Assembly (NCBI RefSeq): GCF_019884785.1
Contig: NZ_CP082326.1
Location: 3,589,355 to 3,653,354, forward strand
Length of the DNA stretch: 64,000 nt
Direction of reading: 5' to 3'
Origin: Crassaminicella profunda
GTDB lineage: Bacteria; Bacillota; Clostridia; Peptostreptococcales; Thermotaleaceae
A model generated the notes under the pieces. It saw nothing but the letters and a program-made list of their open reading frames with translations, ran no database searches and was not told the origin of the DNA. Every line of letters starts with the position of its first letter. Positions within the stretch are counted from its first letter, which is position 1. The position numbers were made by a program, and so were the translations under genes. Shown one piece after another: positions 1 through 10,730 of this stretch.

Positions 1-1237
1 CATGCTTCAATCTTACTTCATTACCAGGATATAATCGGTGATATTTCTTTGGTGGATTTTCCATAAAGTCTTCTTGCTCAATATAGATTTCTCTTGAGAA
101 TGGAATTTGTCTTATTCCCATTTCTGGATTTTCAGGGTTGATTTCCGCATCAAGCATTTCTACTGTATCTTCAGGATAATTTGTAATCACTACTTTTAGC
201 GGTCTTAAAACTCCCATTGTTCTTGGTGCTTTTAGTTTCAAATCTTCTCGGATAAAATGCTCAAGCATCATAGCGTCTACTACACTATTGCTTTTGGCAA
301 TACCTGTTTCTTTAATAAAATTACGAATAGCCCCTGGTGTATATCCTCTTCTTCTTAATCCTGCAAGGGTTGGCATACGTGGGTCATCCCACCCATCCAC
401 ACATCTTTCATCTACTAACTGCTTTAATTTTCTCTTACTCATTACCGTATTGGTAATATTTAGTCTTGCAAATTCAATTTGGCGAGGAGTATGTTCCATT
501 TCACATTCGCGAACTACCCAATCATATAATGGACGATGATCTTCAAATTCTAAAGAACATAAAGAATGAGTAATTCCTTCAATGGCATCCTCTAATGGAT
601 GAGCAAAATCATACATTGGATAGATACACCACTTATCTCCCGTGTTATGATGAATCGTATGAGATATACGATATATTACTGGATCTCTCATATTCATATT
701 TGGAGATACCATATCTATTTTGGCTCTTAACACTTTTGTGCCATCCTCAAATTCTCCATTTTTCATGCGCTCAAATAGATTTAGATTTTCTTCTATACTT
801 CTTTCTCTATAAGGGCTCATCTTTCCTGGTTCTTTTAATGTTCCACGGTATTGTCTTATTTCTTCTGCTGTTAAATCACATACATAAGCCTTTCCTTTTT
901 TGATTAATAATATTGCTCTATTATACATTTCTTCAAAATAATGAGATGCAAAATAAAGATCATTCCATTGATATCCAAGCCATTGAATATCTTCCTTGAT
1001 AGACTTTACATATTCTGTATCTTCTTTTATTGGATTCGTATCATCAAAACGCAAATTTGTTCTACCACCAAATTCAGCTGCTGATTCAAAATCTACAAAA
1101 ATTGCTTTTGCATGCCCTATATGTAAATAGCCATTTGGTTCTGGTGGAAAACGTGTAACGATTTTCTTATGTTTTCCTGATTCTAAATCATCTATAATAA
1201 TATTTCTTATAAAATTTGATGAAGTTTTGTTTTCCAT
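1..1237 (-). CDS. glnS: Glutaminyl-tRNA synthetase, 3' end outside window
   Basis: Charges tRNA-Gln with glutamine in the cytosol. Translating the minus strand from the ATG at 1237 gives an open frame of about 412 residues that runs off the left edge, so roughly the last quarter (most of the C-terminal anticodon-binding barrels) is missing. The class I signature is clear: [15 protein letters not shown] near residue 35 and the KMSKS-type loop VMSKRKL near residue 270. The motif RFDDTNP between them is typical of the GlnRS/GluRS family, and the [12 protein letters not shown] form marks it as GlnRS rather than the gltX product found further on. The start is preceded by AAGGAGAAAGG about 10-14 bases upstream, and a good promoter lies at 1295-1323. 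It is transcribed alone, divergently from the kinase at 1448. Confidence 0.95.
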   Translation of the reverse strand, partial: MENKTSSNFIRNIIIDDLESGKHKKIVTRFPPEPNGYLHIGHAKAIFVDFESAAEFGGRTNLRFDDTNPIKEDTEYVKSIKEDIQWLGYQWNDLYFASHYFEEMYNRAILLIKKGKAYVCDLTAEEIRQYRGTLKEPGKMSPYRERSIEENLNLFERMKNGEFEDGTKVLRAKIDMVSPNMNMRDPVIYRISHTIHHNTGDKWCIYPMYDFAHPLEDAIEGITHSLCSLEFEDHRPLYDWVVRECEMEHTPRQIEFARLNITNTVMSKRKLKQLVDERCVDGWDDPRMPTLAGLRRRGYTPGAIRNFIKETGIAKSNSVVDAMMLEHFIREDLKLKAPRTMGVLRPLKVVITNYPEDTVEMLDAEINPENPEMGIRQIPFSREIYIEQEDFMENPPKKYHRLYPGNEVRLKH

Positions 1238-1294
1238 GGGTACACAACCTTTCTCCTTCATTCCTCTATTAAAATTATTAGTATTTTGAATATA

Positions 1295-1323
1295 ATTATA
1301 ACCCATTCATGTAAATATATCAA
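1295..1323 (-). promoter_or_regulatory. SigA-type promoter of glnS
   Basis: On the minus strand, TTGATA (1323-1318) and TATAAT (1300-1295) are separated by exactly 17 bases and lie about 60 bases upstream of the glnS ATG. Only the sequence match is seen. Confidence 0.7.
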
Positions 1324-1447
1324 AAAAATTCATTTGTTTCTATAAATCTATTTATTTCGCTTTAAAAAAAGGGTTTTTTTGTAATATATGGAATATTATT
1401 AATGTTTTGTATGTTTTAAAATCTTTTTATCTATGGAGGAATAACAA

Positions 1448-3469
1448 ATGATAGATATCAAACTCAATAATATGGAGCTTCATAATGAAATTTTACAAAA
1501 TATTTATAAAAAAATACTTATTTTTCTATTTCCTGTTTTGGGAATAATCTATTTGGGCTTCAAAAATTATATTATATTTCACAGTTTTGTAGAAAGCTTT
1601 TGTACCGTTATTGGCCTTGGAATTACCATCATTGCTCTAAACACTTACAAACTAGGTACTAATAACCAATTTATTTTCTTAGGAATTACTTACATATTTA
1701 TTTCTATATTCAATCTGCTCCACATCTGTTCTTTCTTCGAAATAAATATTTTTACCAACACCCCTAACCTTACTATTCAATTAGCAGCCGTAAAATGGTA
1801 TATGGAAAGTATATCTTTATTTATTACAGTTTTATTTTTAAATAGAAAAATAAAACCCATGGCTGTATTATATATATATCCTATGATTTCTAGCTTATTA
1901 TTAGTTTGTATTTTTTATTGGAGTATATTCCCTGTCTGTTATATAGAAGGATTAGGTGAAACTTTTTTTAAAGTATCTAGTGAATTTATCACAATAGGCA
2001 TATATATATTAGCTATTATATTTTTAGTGAAACAACGACAATATTTAACCTTAAACGTCTATCATTTAATTTTCATTTCTATCCTATTGAAAATAGGATC
2101 ACAATTTTCTCTTATATTCTTTAAAGACATATATGAATTACAAGACATCTCCTACCATATGTTGTCTCATATATTTAAATTATTTTCCTTTTATTTGCTT
2201 TACAAAGCCATTATAGAAACAGGTCTTAAAAAGCCCTATGAGCTTTTAAAAGAAAGTGAAGAAAAAAACAGAAAACTTATTGATCTTTTACCTGAAAGTG
2301 TTCTTGTTTGCAAAGAAGACCATATAGTTTATGCAAATGATGCTGCATTGAAATTAATAGGATGTACAAACACTAAAGAAATTTACAACACCCCTTATAG
2401 CCAAATTATAAGATTCCATAAAGATTACGAAAATATTATAAGTAAAAGGATAAAAAAATTAAAAACAAATGAAACAACCGTTGAATTTATAGAACATAAA
2501 TTGATCCTTCCAAATAACAACATGATAGATACTGAAGTAGGAGGGTTTTCCTTTAAGTTTAAAGATGAATTTTACACTATAAGTATTATTCACGATATCA
2601 GAGAACGAAAAAAAGCTGAAGAATTGGAAAATAAAGTGGTAGAAAAAAATAAATTATTAAAAGAAGCCATGGAATACGATCGTTTAAAGACCGAATTTTT
2701 TTCAACCATCTCTCATGAATTAAAAACACCTTTAAATATTATTCTTGGAGGTGTACAACTATTAAATAAAACATACAGTGACTATTTGGAATGCTCTAAT
2801 TGTCAATCTTTTGGAAAACATATAAAAATTATGAAACAAAATTGTTATAGACTCCTCCGATTAATCAACAATTTAATTGATATTACAAAAATGGATTCAG
2901 GATTCTTAAAAATGAATTTTAAAAACCATGATATTGTTAAGGTTATTGAAGATATTACCTTATCTGTTGCTGAATTTATCGAAAGCAAAGGTATTACCTT
3001 AATATTTGATACAGATATAGAACAAAAAATCATAGCTTGTGATGCAAACAACCTCGAAAGAGTCATGTTGAATTTACTTTCTAATGCAGTAAAATTCACA
3101 GAATCTAATGGACAAATTACAGTAAATCTATCGGACAAAGGTGAAAAGATTATGATCTCTATAAAAGATACAGGCATTGGAATTCCAGAAAATATGCTTC
3201 AAAAAATTTTCGAGAGATTTAGGCAAGTAGATTCTTCATTACATAGAAAAAATGAAGGTAGCGGTATTGGTTTATCATTAGTAAAATCTATTATTGATAG
3301 TCATAAAGGTAATATTACTGCTAAAAGTAAACATGGAAAGGGAAGTGAGTTTATCATTGAATTACCTTCTGATCTAATAGATGAGAACTTCCTCATAGAA
3401 GAAACTGCAGTTTCTAAAGAAACCAACGTAGAAAAAATCCACATTGAATTTTCAGATATATATTCATAA
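1448..3469 (+). CDS. Orphan membrane sensor histidine kinase (7TM sensor-PAS-HisKA-HATPase)
   Basis: A 673-residue sensor kinase. Residues about 20-265 form seven or so hydrophobic segments resembling the MASE3-type membrane sensor. A PAS domain follows (about 275-390), then a short coiled linker, the HisKA domain with phosphoacceptor His423 in STISHELKTPLN, and a HATPase domain with N box NLLSNAVKF, DTGIGIP and GSGIGLSL. The start follows GGAGGA at 1435-1440. No response regulator gene is adjacent. Clostridial orphan kinases of this build often feed Spo0A, but that role is inferred. The catalytic half and the last residues (IEFSDIYS) closely match the kinase at 56285-57922, so the two are paralogues with different sensors. 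Confidence 0.9.
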   Translation: MIDIKLNNMELHNEILQNIYKKILIFLFPVLGIIYLGFKNYIIFHSFVESFCTVIGLGITIIALNTYKLGTNNQFIFLGITYIFISIFNLLHICSFFEINIFTNTPNLTIQLAAVKWYMESISLFITVLFLNRKIKPMAVLYIYPMISSLLLVCIFYWSIFPVCYIEGLGETFFKVSSEFITIGIYILAIIFLVKQRQYLTLNVYHLIFISILLKIGSQFSLIFFKDIYELQDISYHMLSHIFKLFSFYLLYKAIIETGLKKPYELLKESEEKNRKLIDLLPESVLVCKEDHIVYANDAALKLIGCTNTKEIYNTPYSQIIRFHKDYENIISKRIKKLKTNETTVEFIEHKLILPNNNMIDTEVGGFSFKFKDEFYTISIIHDIRERKKAEELENKVVEKNKLLKEAMEYDRLKTEFFSTISHELKTPLNIILGGVQLLNKTYSDYLECSNCQSFGKHIKIMKQNCYRLLRLINNLIDITKMDSGFLKMNFKNHDIVKVIEDITLSVAEFIESKGITLIFDTDIEQKIIACDANNLERVMLNLLSNAVKFTESNGQITVNLSDKGEKIMISIKDTGIGIPENMLQKIFERFRQVDSSLHRKNEGSGIGLSLVKSIIDSHKGNITAKSKHGKGSEFIIELPSDLIDENFLIEETAVSKETNVEKIHIEFSDIYS

Positions 3470-3473
3470 ATTG

Positions 3474-3511
3474 ATAGCCGATCCAACGGATCGGCTATTA
3501 TCTATTTTTCT
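3474..3511 (+). terminator. Intrinsic terminator, probably bidirectional
   Basis: A perfect 11-bp stem (ATAGCCGATCC, loop AAC, GGATCGGCTAT) is followed by a T-rich tail. It ends the kinase gene and also lies just beyond the convergent cysS stop. Confidence 0.85.
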
Positions 3512-4899
3512 ACATGCCATTTTACACCTTGTGGTGTATCCTCTAGGATAATCCCTCTAGCCTTTAAATCGTCTCTAATTTTATCTGCTAACGCAAAATT
3601 TCTGTTCTTTCTAGCTTCTTGTCTCTCTTTTACAAGTTTTTCAATTTCTTCATCTAATGTTTCTTGCTCTTTTGTAACAATTCTTAAGACATTGGTTAAT
3701 TCCATAAATAAATCATAACTTTTTTCTATCAACTCTTTTGATGAATTTTCATCTATATTCGTATTCATCTCTTTTACTAATTCAAATACTGCTGCAATAG
3801 CATCTGCTGTATTTAGATCATCATCCATTACTGCAATAAATTTTTCTCTGTGCTTTTCAAAGCCTTTAAACATCTCTTTTTCTTCTTTACTCATATTCCC
3901 TTCTTCTACATTATCTAAAAGATGCTTTAAATTATTTTTTGCATTATACAATCTTTCTAAACCATTCTTAGCTTGTTCCATAAGCTCTCTACTAAAATTG
4001 ATTGGATTTCTATATTGAGCTGACAATAAGAAAAACCTTACTACTTCTCCATCAAATTCTTTTAATACATCTCTCACGGTAAAAAAGTTGCCTTTAGATT
4101 TAGACATTTTTTCATTGTTTATAGTAATATATCCATTATGCACCCAATAGTTGGCAAATTGCTTTCCTGTACAAGCTTCGCTTTGAGCAATTTCATTTTC
4201 ATGATGTGGGAAAATTAAATCTTGTCCTCCTCCATGAATATCAATGGTTTCTCCTAAATATTTTGTAGCCATAACAGAACACTCAATATGCCATCCTGGT
4301 CTACCTTTTCCCCATGGGCAACTCCATGCAATCTCCCCAGGTTTTTGACTTTTCCATAAGGCAAAATCTGTTGGACTTTTCTTCACATCATTTACTTCTA
4401 TTCTAGCTCCTGCCTCTAAATCTTCTATGCTTTGCTTCGATAGTTTTCCATAGTCCTTAAATTTTGATGTATCAAAGTATACATCTCCATTTGCCTCATA
4501 AGCATATCCTTTATCTATCAAACTTTTTACAAAATTGATAATCTCATCAATATTTTCTGTTACTCTAGGATGTACATCTGCTTTTTTTACTCCTATAGCT
4601 TTTGCATCCTCAAAATATTTTTCTATATATTTTTCACCCACCTCAGATGGTGTAATGCCTTCTTCATTTGCTCTTTTGATAATCTTATCATCTACATCTG
4701 TAAAGTTTTGCACAAAGGTTACCTTATACCCTCTATACTCAAGGTATCTTCTTAATGTATCAAATACAACAAATGGTCTTGCATTTCCAATATGAAAATA
4801 ATTATATACTGTAGGACCACAAGCATACATTTTTACTTCCTTTGGGTCTATTGGTATAAATTCTTCCTTCTTTCTTGTAAGTGTATTATATAACTTCAT
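3502..4899 (-). CDS. cysS: Cysteinyl-tRNA synthetase
   Basis: Charges tRNA-Cys. The 465-residue product has the normal family length. It carries the HIGH-type motif HIGNARP near residue 30, the zinc-site cysteines (CGPTVYN at the start, CSVMA and [10 protein letters not shown] in the middle) and the KMSKS loop KMSKSKGN near 265. The start is set at the ATG at 4899 because GAGGAGGGGG lies 11-20 bases upstream; the longer frame from 4920 would begin inside that ribosome binding site. The gene overlaps the end of cysE by 14 bases, so the two are translationally coupled and share the Cys T-box at 5612-5835. Confidence 0.97.
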   Translation of the reverse strand: MKLYNTLTRKKEEFIPIDPKEVKMYACGPTVYNYFHIGNARPFVVFDTLRRYLEYRGYKVTFVQNFTDVDDKIIKRANEEGITPSEVGEKYIEKYFEDAKAIGVKKADVHPRVTENIDEIINFVKSLIDKGYAYEANGDVYFDTSKFKDYGKLSKQSIEDLEAGARIEVNDVKKSPTDFALWKSQKPGEIAWSCPWGKGRPGWHIECSVMATKYLGETIDIHGGGQDLIFPHHENEIAQSEACTGKQFANYWVHNGYITINNEKMSKSKGNFFTVRDVLKEFDGEVVRFFLLSAQYRNPINFSRELMEQAKNGLERLYNAKNNLKHLLDNVEEGNMSKEEKEMFKGFEKHREKFIAVMDDDLNTADAIAAVFELVKEMNTNIDENSSKELIEKSYDLFMELTNVLRIVTKEQETLDEEIEKLVKERQEARKNRNFALADKIRDDLKARGIILEDTPQGVKWHVEK

Positions 4900-5563
4900 C
4901 TCTTTTTTCCCCCTCCTCAATTTTTTTCTCTAAATGAATAATTCTTTTTCTCAAGCATTCTAATTCTTGCATCATTGGATCTGGTAAATGTACTTGATCT
5001 AAATCAATATCAGGTTTTTGAATATTTCTTATTTTTACATTATCCTTTATGACAATACGCCCTGGTACCCCTACAACTGTACAATTGGGCGGTACTTCCT
5101 TTAATACAACAGAACCAGAACCTATTTTAGAATTATCCCCTACTTTAAAGGGTCCTAACACCTTAGCACCACTACTAATTACTACATTATTTCCTATTGT
5201 AGGATGCCGTTTACCTGTTTCTTTTCCTGTTCCTCCTAGGGTTGCTCCTTGATAGATGGTTACATCATCCCCTATTTCTGTTGTTTCTCCAATTACCACA
5301 CCCATACCATGGTCTATAAAAAATCTTTTTCCTATTTTAGCACCAGGATGGATTTCTATACCTGTAAAAAATCTTGCTATTTGAGATATGAGTCTCGCAA
5401 GTACTACAAACCCTCTTTTATAAAGTCCATGAGCAATACGATGACTAATAATACTGTGAATACAAGGATAGCACAAAATTACTTCTATTCTACTCTTTGC
5501 AGCAGGATCTCTCTCTAGAACTGCTACAATGTCTTCATTAATCTCCCTTAAAAATTTTAACAT
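4886..5563 (-). CDS. cysE: Serine O-acetyltransferase
   Basis: Makes O-acetylserine from serine and acetyl-CoA, the first committed step of cysteine synthesis. The product is 225 residues, the short EpsC-like form common in Firmicutes. It has an N-terminal helical region and then left-handed beta-helix hexapeptide repeats ([18 protein letters not shown] and [20 protein letters not shown] regions). The catalytic His-Asp pair is visible in FFIDHGMG, and the C-terminal substrate/cofactor loop region ends in a charged tail. The ATG at 5563 follows AAAGGAGGAGG. The longer frame back to 5665 would run through the T-box terminator and is rejected. It forms an operon with cysS, so cysteine supply and charging respond to the same uncharged tRNA. 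Confidence 0.95.
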   Translation of the reverse strand: MLKFLREINEDIVAVLERDPAAKSRIEVILCYPCIHSIISHRIAHGLYKRGFVVLARLISQIARFFTGIEIHPGAKIGKRFFIDHGMGVVIGETTEIGDDVTIYQGATLGGTGKETGKRHPTIGNNVVISSGAKVLGPFKVGDNSKIGSGSVVLKEVPPNCTVVGVPGRIVIKDNVKIRNIQKPDIDLDQVHLPDPMMQELECLRKRIIHLEKKIEEGEKRDEVI

Positions 5564-5611
5564 ATTGCCTCCTCCTTTCCAATATAATAAGTGGTAAAAC
5601 TTGTTAAAAGT

Positions 5612-5835
5612 AAAATAAAAACCTTCATCTCTGTATACAGAGACGAAGGTTTTTCGCGGTTCCACTCTGCTTAGGGTTTCCCCTCAGCTTCTATTGCTAT
5701 AACGGTGCTTACCGGCTGTTCCTACTAGTTTTCAGACAGCTGCTCCTAGGTGCACTTGGGTTTAATTAACCTTTAAGCTACTCTCAGCCAATGATAGCTT
5801 CTCTCTGTTAGGCGCTTTAAACTTACTCTCCTAAT
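5612..5835 (-). ncRNA. Cysteine T-box riboswitch upstream of cysE-cysS
   Basis: Read on the minus strand, the leader starts with a GGAGAGTA-like stem I base and AGAGAGAAGC. It contains a putative specifier TGC (5754-5752) in the context AAG-TGC-ACC and ends with the T-box AGAGTGGAACCGCG. A terminator hairpin (5619-5651) with arms around CTTCGTCTCTG and CAGAGATGAAG follows, then a T-rich tail. TGC is a Cys codon, which fits the downstream genes. Uncharged tRNA-Cys should favour the antiterminator. The leader begins only a few bases after the gltX stop, so it may be reached by read-through from gltX. Confidence 0.93.
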
Positions 5836-5843
5836 CCATGCAT

Positions 5844-7322
5844 TTATATTAAGTTTGTTTTTACATATTCTATGCGAGATAATATATTTTGTTTCCCTAA
5901 AACTTTCATCATCAAATTTAAATCTGGTCCATGAACTTCTCCTGTTAATGCAACTCTTATAGGCATGAAAAGATTTTTTCCCTTATAACCAGTCTCTTTT
6001 TGAATAGCTTTTAATGCTGTTTTTCCAAAGCTTTCATCAATCTCTTCAGCTTCTGTAACCTTTTGCGCAAATACTTCTAATAAATGAGGGAGATGCTCAA
6101 GCTTTAATACTTCTTCTGCCTTTTCATCCTCTGGTGTTATTTCTGTTTTAAAGAAAATATCTACTTTATCTACAATTTCACCTGCAAAAGAAAGTCTATC
6201 TTGTACTAATTGTACTAGGTCTTTTAACCAGTCATATTTTTCTTTTGCTTCTTCTTTTGTAATATATGAAGCCTTTACAAGATGAGGAATTGCTAAATCT
6301 GTAAGTTCCTCAAGAGAAGCTTCTTTTACATAATGGGCATCAATCCAATTTAATTTATCTGTATCAAATACTCCACCACTCTTAGATACCCTCTCTAGTG
6401 AGAATTTTTTAATCAACTCTTCCATAGAGAAAATTTCTTGATTATCTTCTGGACTCCATCCTACAAGTGCTAAATAATTTACAAGTCCTTGCGGTAGATA
6501 TCCTTTTTTCTTAAAGTCTTCTGCTGCCACATCCCCTTGTCGTTTACTTAATTTTTTTCTATCTTTATTTAAAATATTTGGAAGATGTACAAATTTTGGT
6601 GCTTCCCATCCTAATACTTCATATAAATATGCATGTTTAGGTGTTGAAATAATCCATTCTTCTCCACGAATTACATGAGTGATTTTCATTAAATGGTCAT
6701 CTACAACAACAGCAAAATGATAAGTTGGAAATCCATCGGTTTTCATCAATACTTGATCATCTAAATCATTTGTGTTCACAACTACATTTCCTCTGATCAC
6801 ATCAGAAAAAGCAATTTCTCTATTTTCAGGAAGTTTTAATCTTACTACATATTCTTCTCCACTATCAATTCGTCTCTTGGCTTCTTCTATAGAAATATTT
6901 CTACAATGGCCATCGTATTTTGGTGTTTGGCCATTTTCTTTTTGCATATCTCTTACTTTTTCTAATCTTTCTTTAGAACAAAAGCAATAATATGCATGTC
7001 CATCTTCAATCATTTGGTCAATATATTTTTGATAAATTTCTAATCTTTCTGATTGAATATAAGGACCCATTTCTCCCTTTTGAACAAGTTTTCCATCCTG
7101 AAGAACTACACCTTCATCATGCTCAATGCCAGCCCACTTAAGTGCTTCAATCATATTCTCTATAGCACCTTCAACATATCTTGTTCTATCTGTATCTTCT
7201 ATTCTTAGTATATACTTACCCCCACTTTGTTTTGCAAACAAATAGTTATATAGGGCAGTTCTTAAACTTCCTATATGTACAAATCCTGTAGGACTTGGTG
7301 CAAATCTAACTCTTACTGTCAT
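5844..7322 (-). CDS. gltX: Glutamyl-tRNA synthetase
   Basis: Charges tRNA-Glu. The 492-residue length is standard. The N-terminal class I motif [20 protein letters not shown] is at residues 7-26, EDTDRTR follows, and the KMSKS loop is KLSKRQGD near residue 255. The C-terminal helical anticodon-binding region is complete. The ATG at 7322 follows AGGAGGA. The gene lies between the degenerate proS copy (255-base gap) and the Cys T-box. No T-box precedes it, so it is not under obvious tRNA control. A glnS gene is also present in the window, so this enzyme need not be the non-discriminating type, but sequence alone does not settle that. Confidence 0.97.
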   Translation of the reverse strand: MTVRVRFAPSPTGFVHIGSLRTALYNYLFAKQSGGKYILRIEDTDRTRYVEGAIENMIEALKWAGIEHDEGVVLQDGKLVQKGEMGPYIQSERLEIYQKYIDQMIEDGHAYYCFCSKERLEKVRDMQKENGQTPKYDGHCRNISIEEAKRRIDSGEEYVVRLKLPENREIAFSDVIRGNVVVNTNDLDDQVLMKTDGFPTYHFAVVVDDHLMKITHVIRGEEWIISTPKHAYLYEVLGWEAPKFVHLPNILNKDRKKLSKRQGDVAAEDFKKKGYLPQGLVNYLALVGWSPEDNQEIFSMEELIKKFSLERVSKSGGVFDTDKLNWIDAHYVKEASLEELTDLAIPHLVKASYITKEEAKEKYDWLKDLVQLVQDRLSFAGEIVDKVDIFFKTEITPEDEKAEEVLKLEHLPHLLEVFAQKVTEAEEIDESFGKTALKAIQKETGYKGKNLFMPIRVALTGEVHGPDLNLMMKVLGKQNILSRIEYVKTNLI

Positions 7323-7577
7323 ACGAGTTCCTCCTAATTAAAAAAATCATTATCATATTTCTTAATTATATCTAAAAATACTTTACTTATCAACAATTTT
7401 GCCTTATATCCTATTTTATCCTCATCTTCATCTTATATGCTATTATATTTATTTTTTTTAAGCTTCCTTTTCTAATAACGCTGCTATAAGAATCTCACCC
7501 AATTAAATTTTGGATAATCTCTTCCTATGAGTGCAATTTGCTTCAGCTTTACTAAACAAATTCACTATGAATGTATT

Positions 7578-9164
7578 TTACTTTATACCAGCTTCCTTTA
7601 ATGTCTTTAATACATTGGAAAGGGCTTTATTATAAGATAGTTCTTCTTTTTCTTCTTCATTCCTCAACTTATACTCCACAACGCCTTCTCCTGCTTTCTT
7701 TCCTACTACGATTCTAATGGGAATTCCTAATAAATCCGCATCCTTAAACTTCGCTCCTGCTCGCTCATCTCGATCATCTAATAATACCTCAATACCTGCG
7801 TCTACTAATTCTTTATATAAGCGCTCTCCTAAAGACAGCTGTTCTTCCTTCTTTTTGTTGACAATAGAAATAATCACATGAAAAGGTGCCACAGAAACAG
7901 GCCAAAGTATACCATGATCATCATGATATTTATCCACAATGGCAGCTAACGTTTTTGTCACATGGAGACTATAACTTCCCATAAAAACATTCTTTTCTTT
8001 TCCATCTTCATCAATATAAGTTGTTCCAACATGTTTACTATAATTTGTGTTTAGTTTTTTTAACCTTCCAAGTTCTATACCTTTCTGGATTTCTATATGC
8101 CCATCACATTTTGGACATTTGTCTCCTTCTTGAATCATAATAATATCTGCAATCACATCTGCTTTAAAATCCCTCTTATAATTTACATTCTTTATATGAT
8201 AATCTGTCTTATTGGCACCTGCTACAGCATTTTTCATCTTTGTTACTTCAGCATCCACAACAATCACTACATCCTTTAGTCCTATGGGCCCTGCAAAACC
8301 AGTTTTAGCACTAGTGATGCGTTCTACATCCTCCCCTTCTGCAAAGGAAAGTGTCATAGGTTCTACATTCAAAACAGTTTCTAATTTGGCTAAATTTAAT
8401 TCTCTATCTCCTCGAACAAAAGCTGCTATAAACTGATCTTTTCCTTTTAGTAGTAAACACTTCATTAATTTAGCTTCTTCTATATCTAAAAATTCATTTA
8501 ATTGTTCAATAGTTTTTACATTTGGTGTATACACTTCTTCTAAGGCTTTCATTTCCTTTTCTTCATTTGCTAAATCCATACCACACATGGCTCTCTTTTT
8601 TAAAGCTTTATATCCACAAGATTTGCAAAGAGCAATCTCTTCTTTTCCCTCCTCTGAGAAAATCATAAATTTTCCAGATGTAATTTCTTTCTTATTGTGG
8701 ATATCTAAAATTTTTTCTACAGATAATCCACACTTTTTAAATATTTCTTCAAAAATTGTGTGTATATATTGAAAATGCGCCTCGACCCCTTCTTTGTCCT
8801 TATCAAAAGTAATCAGTTCAAATGAAATACTTCCCTTTTTATCTACCTCATCTGCCCCTACCTTTACTTGATAAAAACCAAAAGGTAGCTCTTTATAGGA
8901 TTTTAAATCTTTTTTTACAAGGCTAGCATAAGTTTTCTCATCCGATGGTAACAATATATTAAATTCTTGAACCCCTTCTTCTTCAAGCTTTTTCTTAAAT
9001 ACTGTTTTGACCTTCTCAATAACCCTATATCCTAATGGCAAATAAGCATAAGTCCCTCCAACCTTTCTCATCATACTCCCTCTAATAAGCAGTTTATCGG
9101 ATATTTTTTCAATCTCTGAAGGCACTTCCTTTAAAGTATGTAGGTAAAGTTTTGATGCTCTCAT
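7578..9164 (-). CDS. Catalytically degenerate bacterial-type ProRS paralogue with editing domain
   Basis: The 528-residue product aligns along its length with bacterial prolyl-tRNA synthetase (N-terminal LHTLKEVPSEIEKIS, INS editing region about 215-395, C-terminal anticodon-binding domain). Catalytic pieces are gone, however. The proline-binding THEE motif and about 35 residues before it are replaced by a short SDEKTYASLV stretch. The motif 2 FRDE-RPRFG arginine loop is replaced by VKVGADEVDKKGS. Motif 3 GIGVSR has become SLHVTK. In contrast, the INS editing lysine context (LMKCLLLK) and the AGAN-plus-His element (AGANKTDYH) are kept, as are two CxxC pairs. It is cotranscribed with the archaeal-type ProRS at 9229. 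I infer a trans-editing or regulatory role rather than tRNA charging. Annotation pipelines will probably call it proS. Confidence 0.85.
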   Translation of the reverse strand: MRASKLYLHTLKEVPSEIEKISDKLLIRGSMMRKVGGTYAYLPLGYRVIEKVKTVFKKKLEEEGVQEFNILLPSDEKTYASLVKKDLKSYKELPFGFYQVKVGADEVDKKGSISFELITFDKDKEGVEAHFQYIHTIFEEIFKKCGLSVEKILDIHNKKEITSGKFMIFSEEGKEEIALCKSCGYKALKKRAMCGMDLANEEKEMKALEEVYTPNVKTIEQLNEFLDIEEAKLMKCLLLKGKDQFIAAFVRGDRELNLAKLETVLNVEPMTLSFAEGEDVERITSAKTGFAGPIGLKDVVIVVDAEVTKMKNAVAGANKTDYHIKNVNYKRDFKADVIADIIMIQEGDKCPKCDGHIEIQKGIELGRLKKLNTNYSKHVGTTYIDEDGKEKNVFMGSYSLHVTKTLAAIVDKYHDDHGILWPVSVAPFHVIISIVNKKKEEQLSLGERLYKELVDAGIEVLLDDRDERAGAKFKDADLLGIPIRIVVGKKAGEGVVEYKLRNEEEKEELSYNKALSNVLKTLKEAGIK

Positions 9165-9228
9165 TATTTTGCCCCTTTCCCTTTTAGTATATAAATCAAG
9201 GTGGTTATTTATATAACCACCTTGTGTC

Positions 9229-10671
9229 TTAATACGCTCTTGCTACGTATACCATATGTTTTGCTTCTTTTCCACAGAAATGACACTTATCCCCTAAATC
9301 TTCTTGCTCAAATGGGATACATCTGATTGTTGCACCTGTTTCTGCTTTTACATGCTCTTCACATTCACGATTTCCACACCACATAGCTTTTGCAAAGCCA
9401 GGCTTTTCTTCTTGTTTTTGTTTGAAATCTTCAAGACTCTCTACATAATAAGTTTTTTCTTCTCTGTAGTTACGAGCTTTTTCTAACATATTATCATGAA
9501 TATCATCTAATAGTTTTGTCACAGTATCCTTTAATCCTTCCATTGGAACAGGTTGTTTTTCTAATGTGTCTCTTCTGAAAATCATTACTTGATTTTTTTC
9601 AATATCTCTAGGCCCTACTTCTATACGAATTGGAACACCTTTCATTTCCCATTCGTTGAATTTCCACCCTGGTGAATTGTTTTCATTATCATCAATTTCT
9701 ATTCTAATATCTTCTCCTAAAGCTTTTTTCAGTTCATAAGCTTTATCTAAAACACCTTCTTTATGTTGTGCAATAGGAATAATAACTACTTGTGTTGGAG
9801 CTACTCTAGGAGGAAGTACGAGTCCCCTATTATCTCCATGAACCATGATAATTCCACCTATTAATCTTGTAGATACTCCCCAAGATGTATGATATGGATG
9901 CTCCATTTCACCATTTCTTCCTAAGAATGAAATATCAAAGGCTTTTGTAAAATGCTGCCCTAAATTGTGAGAAGTTCCTGCTTGAAGGGCTTTTCCATCA
10001 TGCATCAATGCTTCCATTGTATAAGTAGCATGTGCTCCTGCAAACTTCTCTTTTTCACTCTTTCTTCCAGTTACAACAGGAATAGCTAATAAATCTTCTG
10101 CTGTTTCTCTATAGATATCAAGCATTTGAAGAGTTTCTGTTTGTGCCTCTTCTTCCGTTTCATGTAATGTATGACCTTCTTGCCATAAAAATTCAGAGGT
10201 TCTTAAGAAAGGTCTTGTAGATTTTTCCCATCTTACAACACTACACCATTGATTATAAAGGTACGGTAATTCTCTATATGAATTTAACCATTTTGAATAC
10301 ATAGAACAAATAATCGTTTCTGATGTAGGTCTTACGCAAAGTCTTTCTGCAAGCTTTTCGTCTCCTCCATGAGTTACCCATGCTACCTCTGGTGCAAATC
10401 CTTCAACATGTTCTGCTTCCTTTTTTAATAAATTCTCTGGAATCAATAATGGGAAATACATATTTTTATGTCCTGTATCTTTAAACCTTTTATCCATATA
10501 TTTTTGAATGTTTTCCCAAATGGCATACCCATATGCCTTAATAACCATAAACCCTTTTACTGGTGAATAATCTACCATATCTGTTTTTTTGATAACATCT
10601 GTATACCATTGAGGAAAATCAACCTCCATAGGTGTAATATCTTCCACAAATCCTTTTTGCTTCTTTGCCAT
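9229..10671 (-). CDS. proS: Prolyl-tRNA synthetase, archaeal/eukaryotic type
   Basis: Charges tRNA-Pro; this is the functional ProRS of the window. The 480-residue product starts [20 protein letters not shown], as in the eukaryote/archaeon-like class. It has intact class II motifs: the TSE proline-binding element in RPTSETII, the motif 2 region [23 protein letters not shown], and motif 3 in [16 protein letters not shown]. The C-terminal extension carries zinc-type cysteines (CGNREC and CHFC). There is no INS editing insertion, which is normal for this class. The ATG at 10671 follows AAGGAGAAAAG. It is the first gene behind the Pro T-box, and the degenerate ProRS copy follows 64 bases downstream. 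Confidence 0.96.
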   Translation of the reverse strand: MAKKQKGFVEDITPMEVDFPQWYTDVIKKTDMVDYSPVKGFMVIKAYGYAIWENIQKYMDKRFKDTGHKNMYFPLLIPENLLKKEAEHVEGFAPEVAWVTHGGDEKLAERLCVRPTSETIICSMYSKWLNSYRELPYLYNQWCSVVRWEKSTRPFLRTSEFLWQEGHTLHETEEEAQTETLQMLDIYRETAEDLLAIPVVTGRKSEKEKFAGAHATYTMEALMHDGKALQAGTSHNLGQHFTKAFDISFLGRNGEMEHPYHTSWGVSTRLIGGIIMVHGDNRGLVLPPRVAPTQVVIIPIAQHKEGVLDKAYELKKALGEDIRIEIDDNENNSPGWKFNEWEMKGVPIRIEVGPRDIEKNQVMIFRRDTLEKQPVPMEGLKDTVTKLLDDIHDNMLEKARNYREEKTYYVESLEDFKQKQEEKPGFAKAMWCGNRECEEHVKAETGATIRCIPFEQEDLGDKCHFCGKEAKHMVYVARAY

Positions 10672-10730
10672 ATCTTTTCTCCTTTCTTAATAGACCCATT
10701 TCTTTTTTTCATCAAAAGAATACACACTTT

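Noticed and set aside
288-903. Plus-strand open frames inside glnS
   Set aside because: They are shadows of the clear minus-strand glnS reading frame and lack ribosome binding sites.
5564-5665. Extending cysE upstream to 5665
   Set aside because: The added codons run through the T-box terminator; the ATG at 5563 has a strong ribosome binding site.
7578-9164. Calling the second proS a pseudogene
   Set aside because: The 528-codon frame is free of stops and frameshifts, has complete editing and anticodon domains, and lies in a regulated operon. The losses are confined to catalytic motifs, which looks like selection rather than decay.
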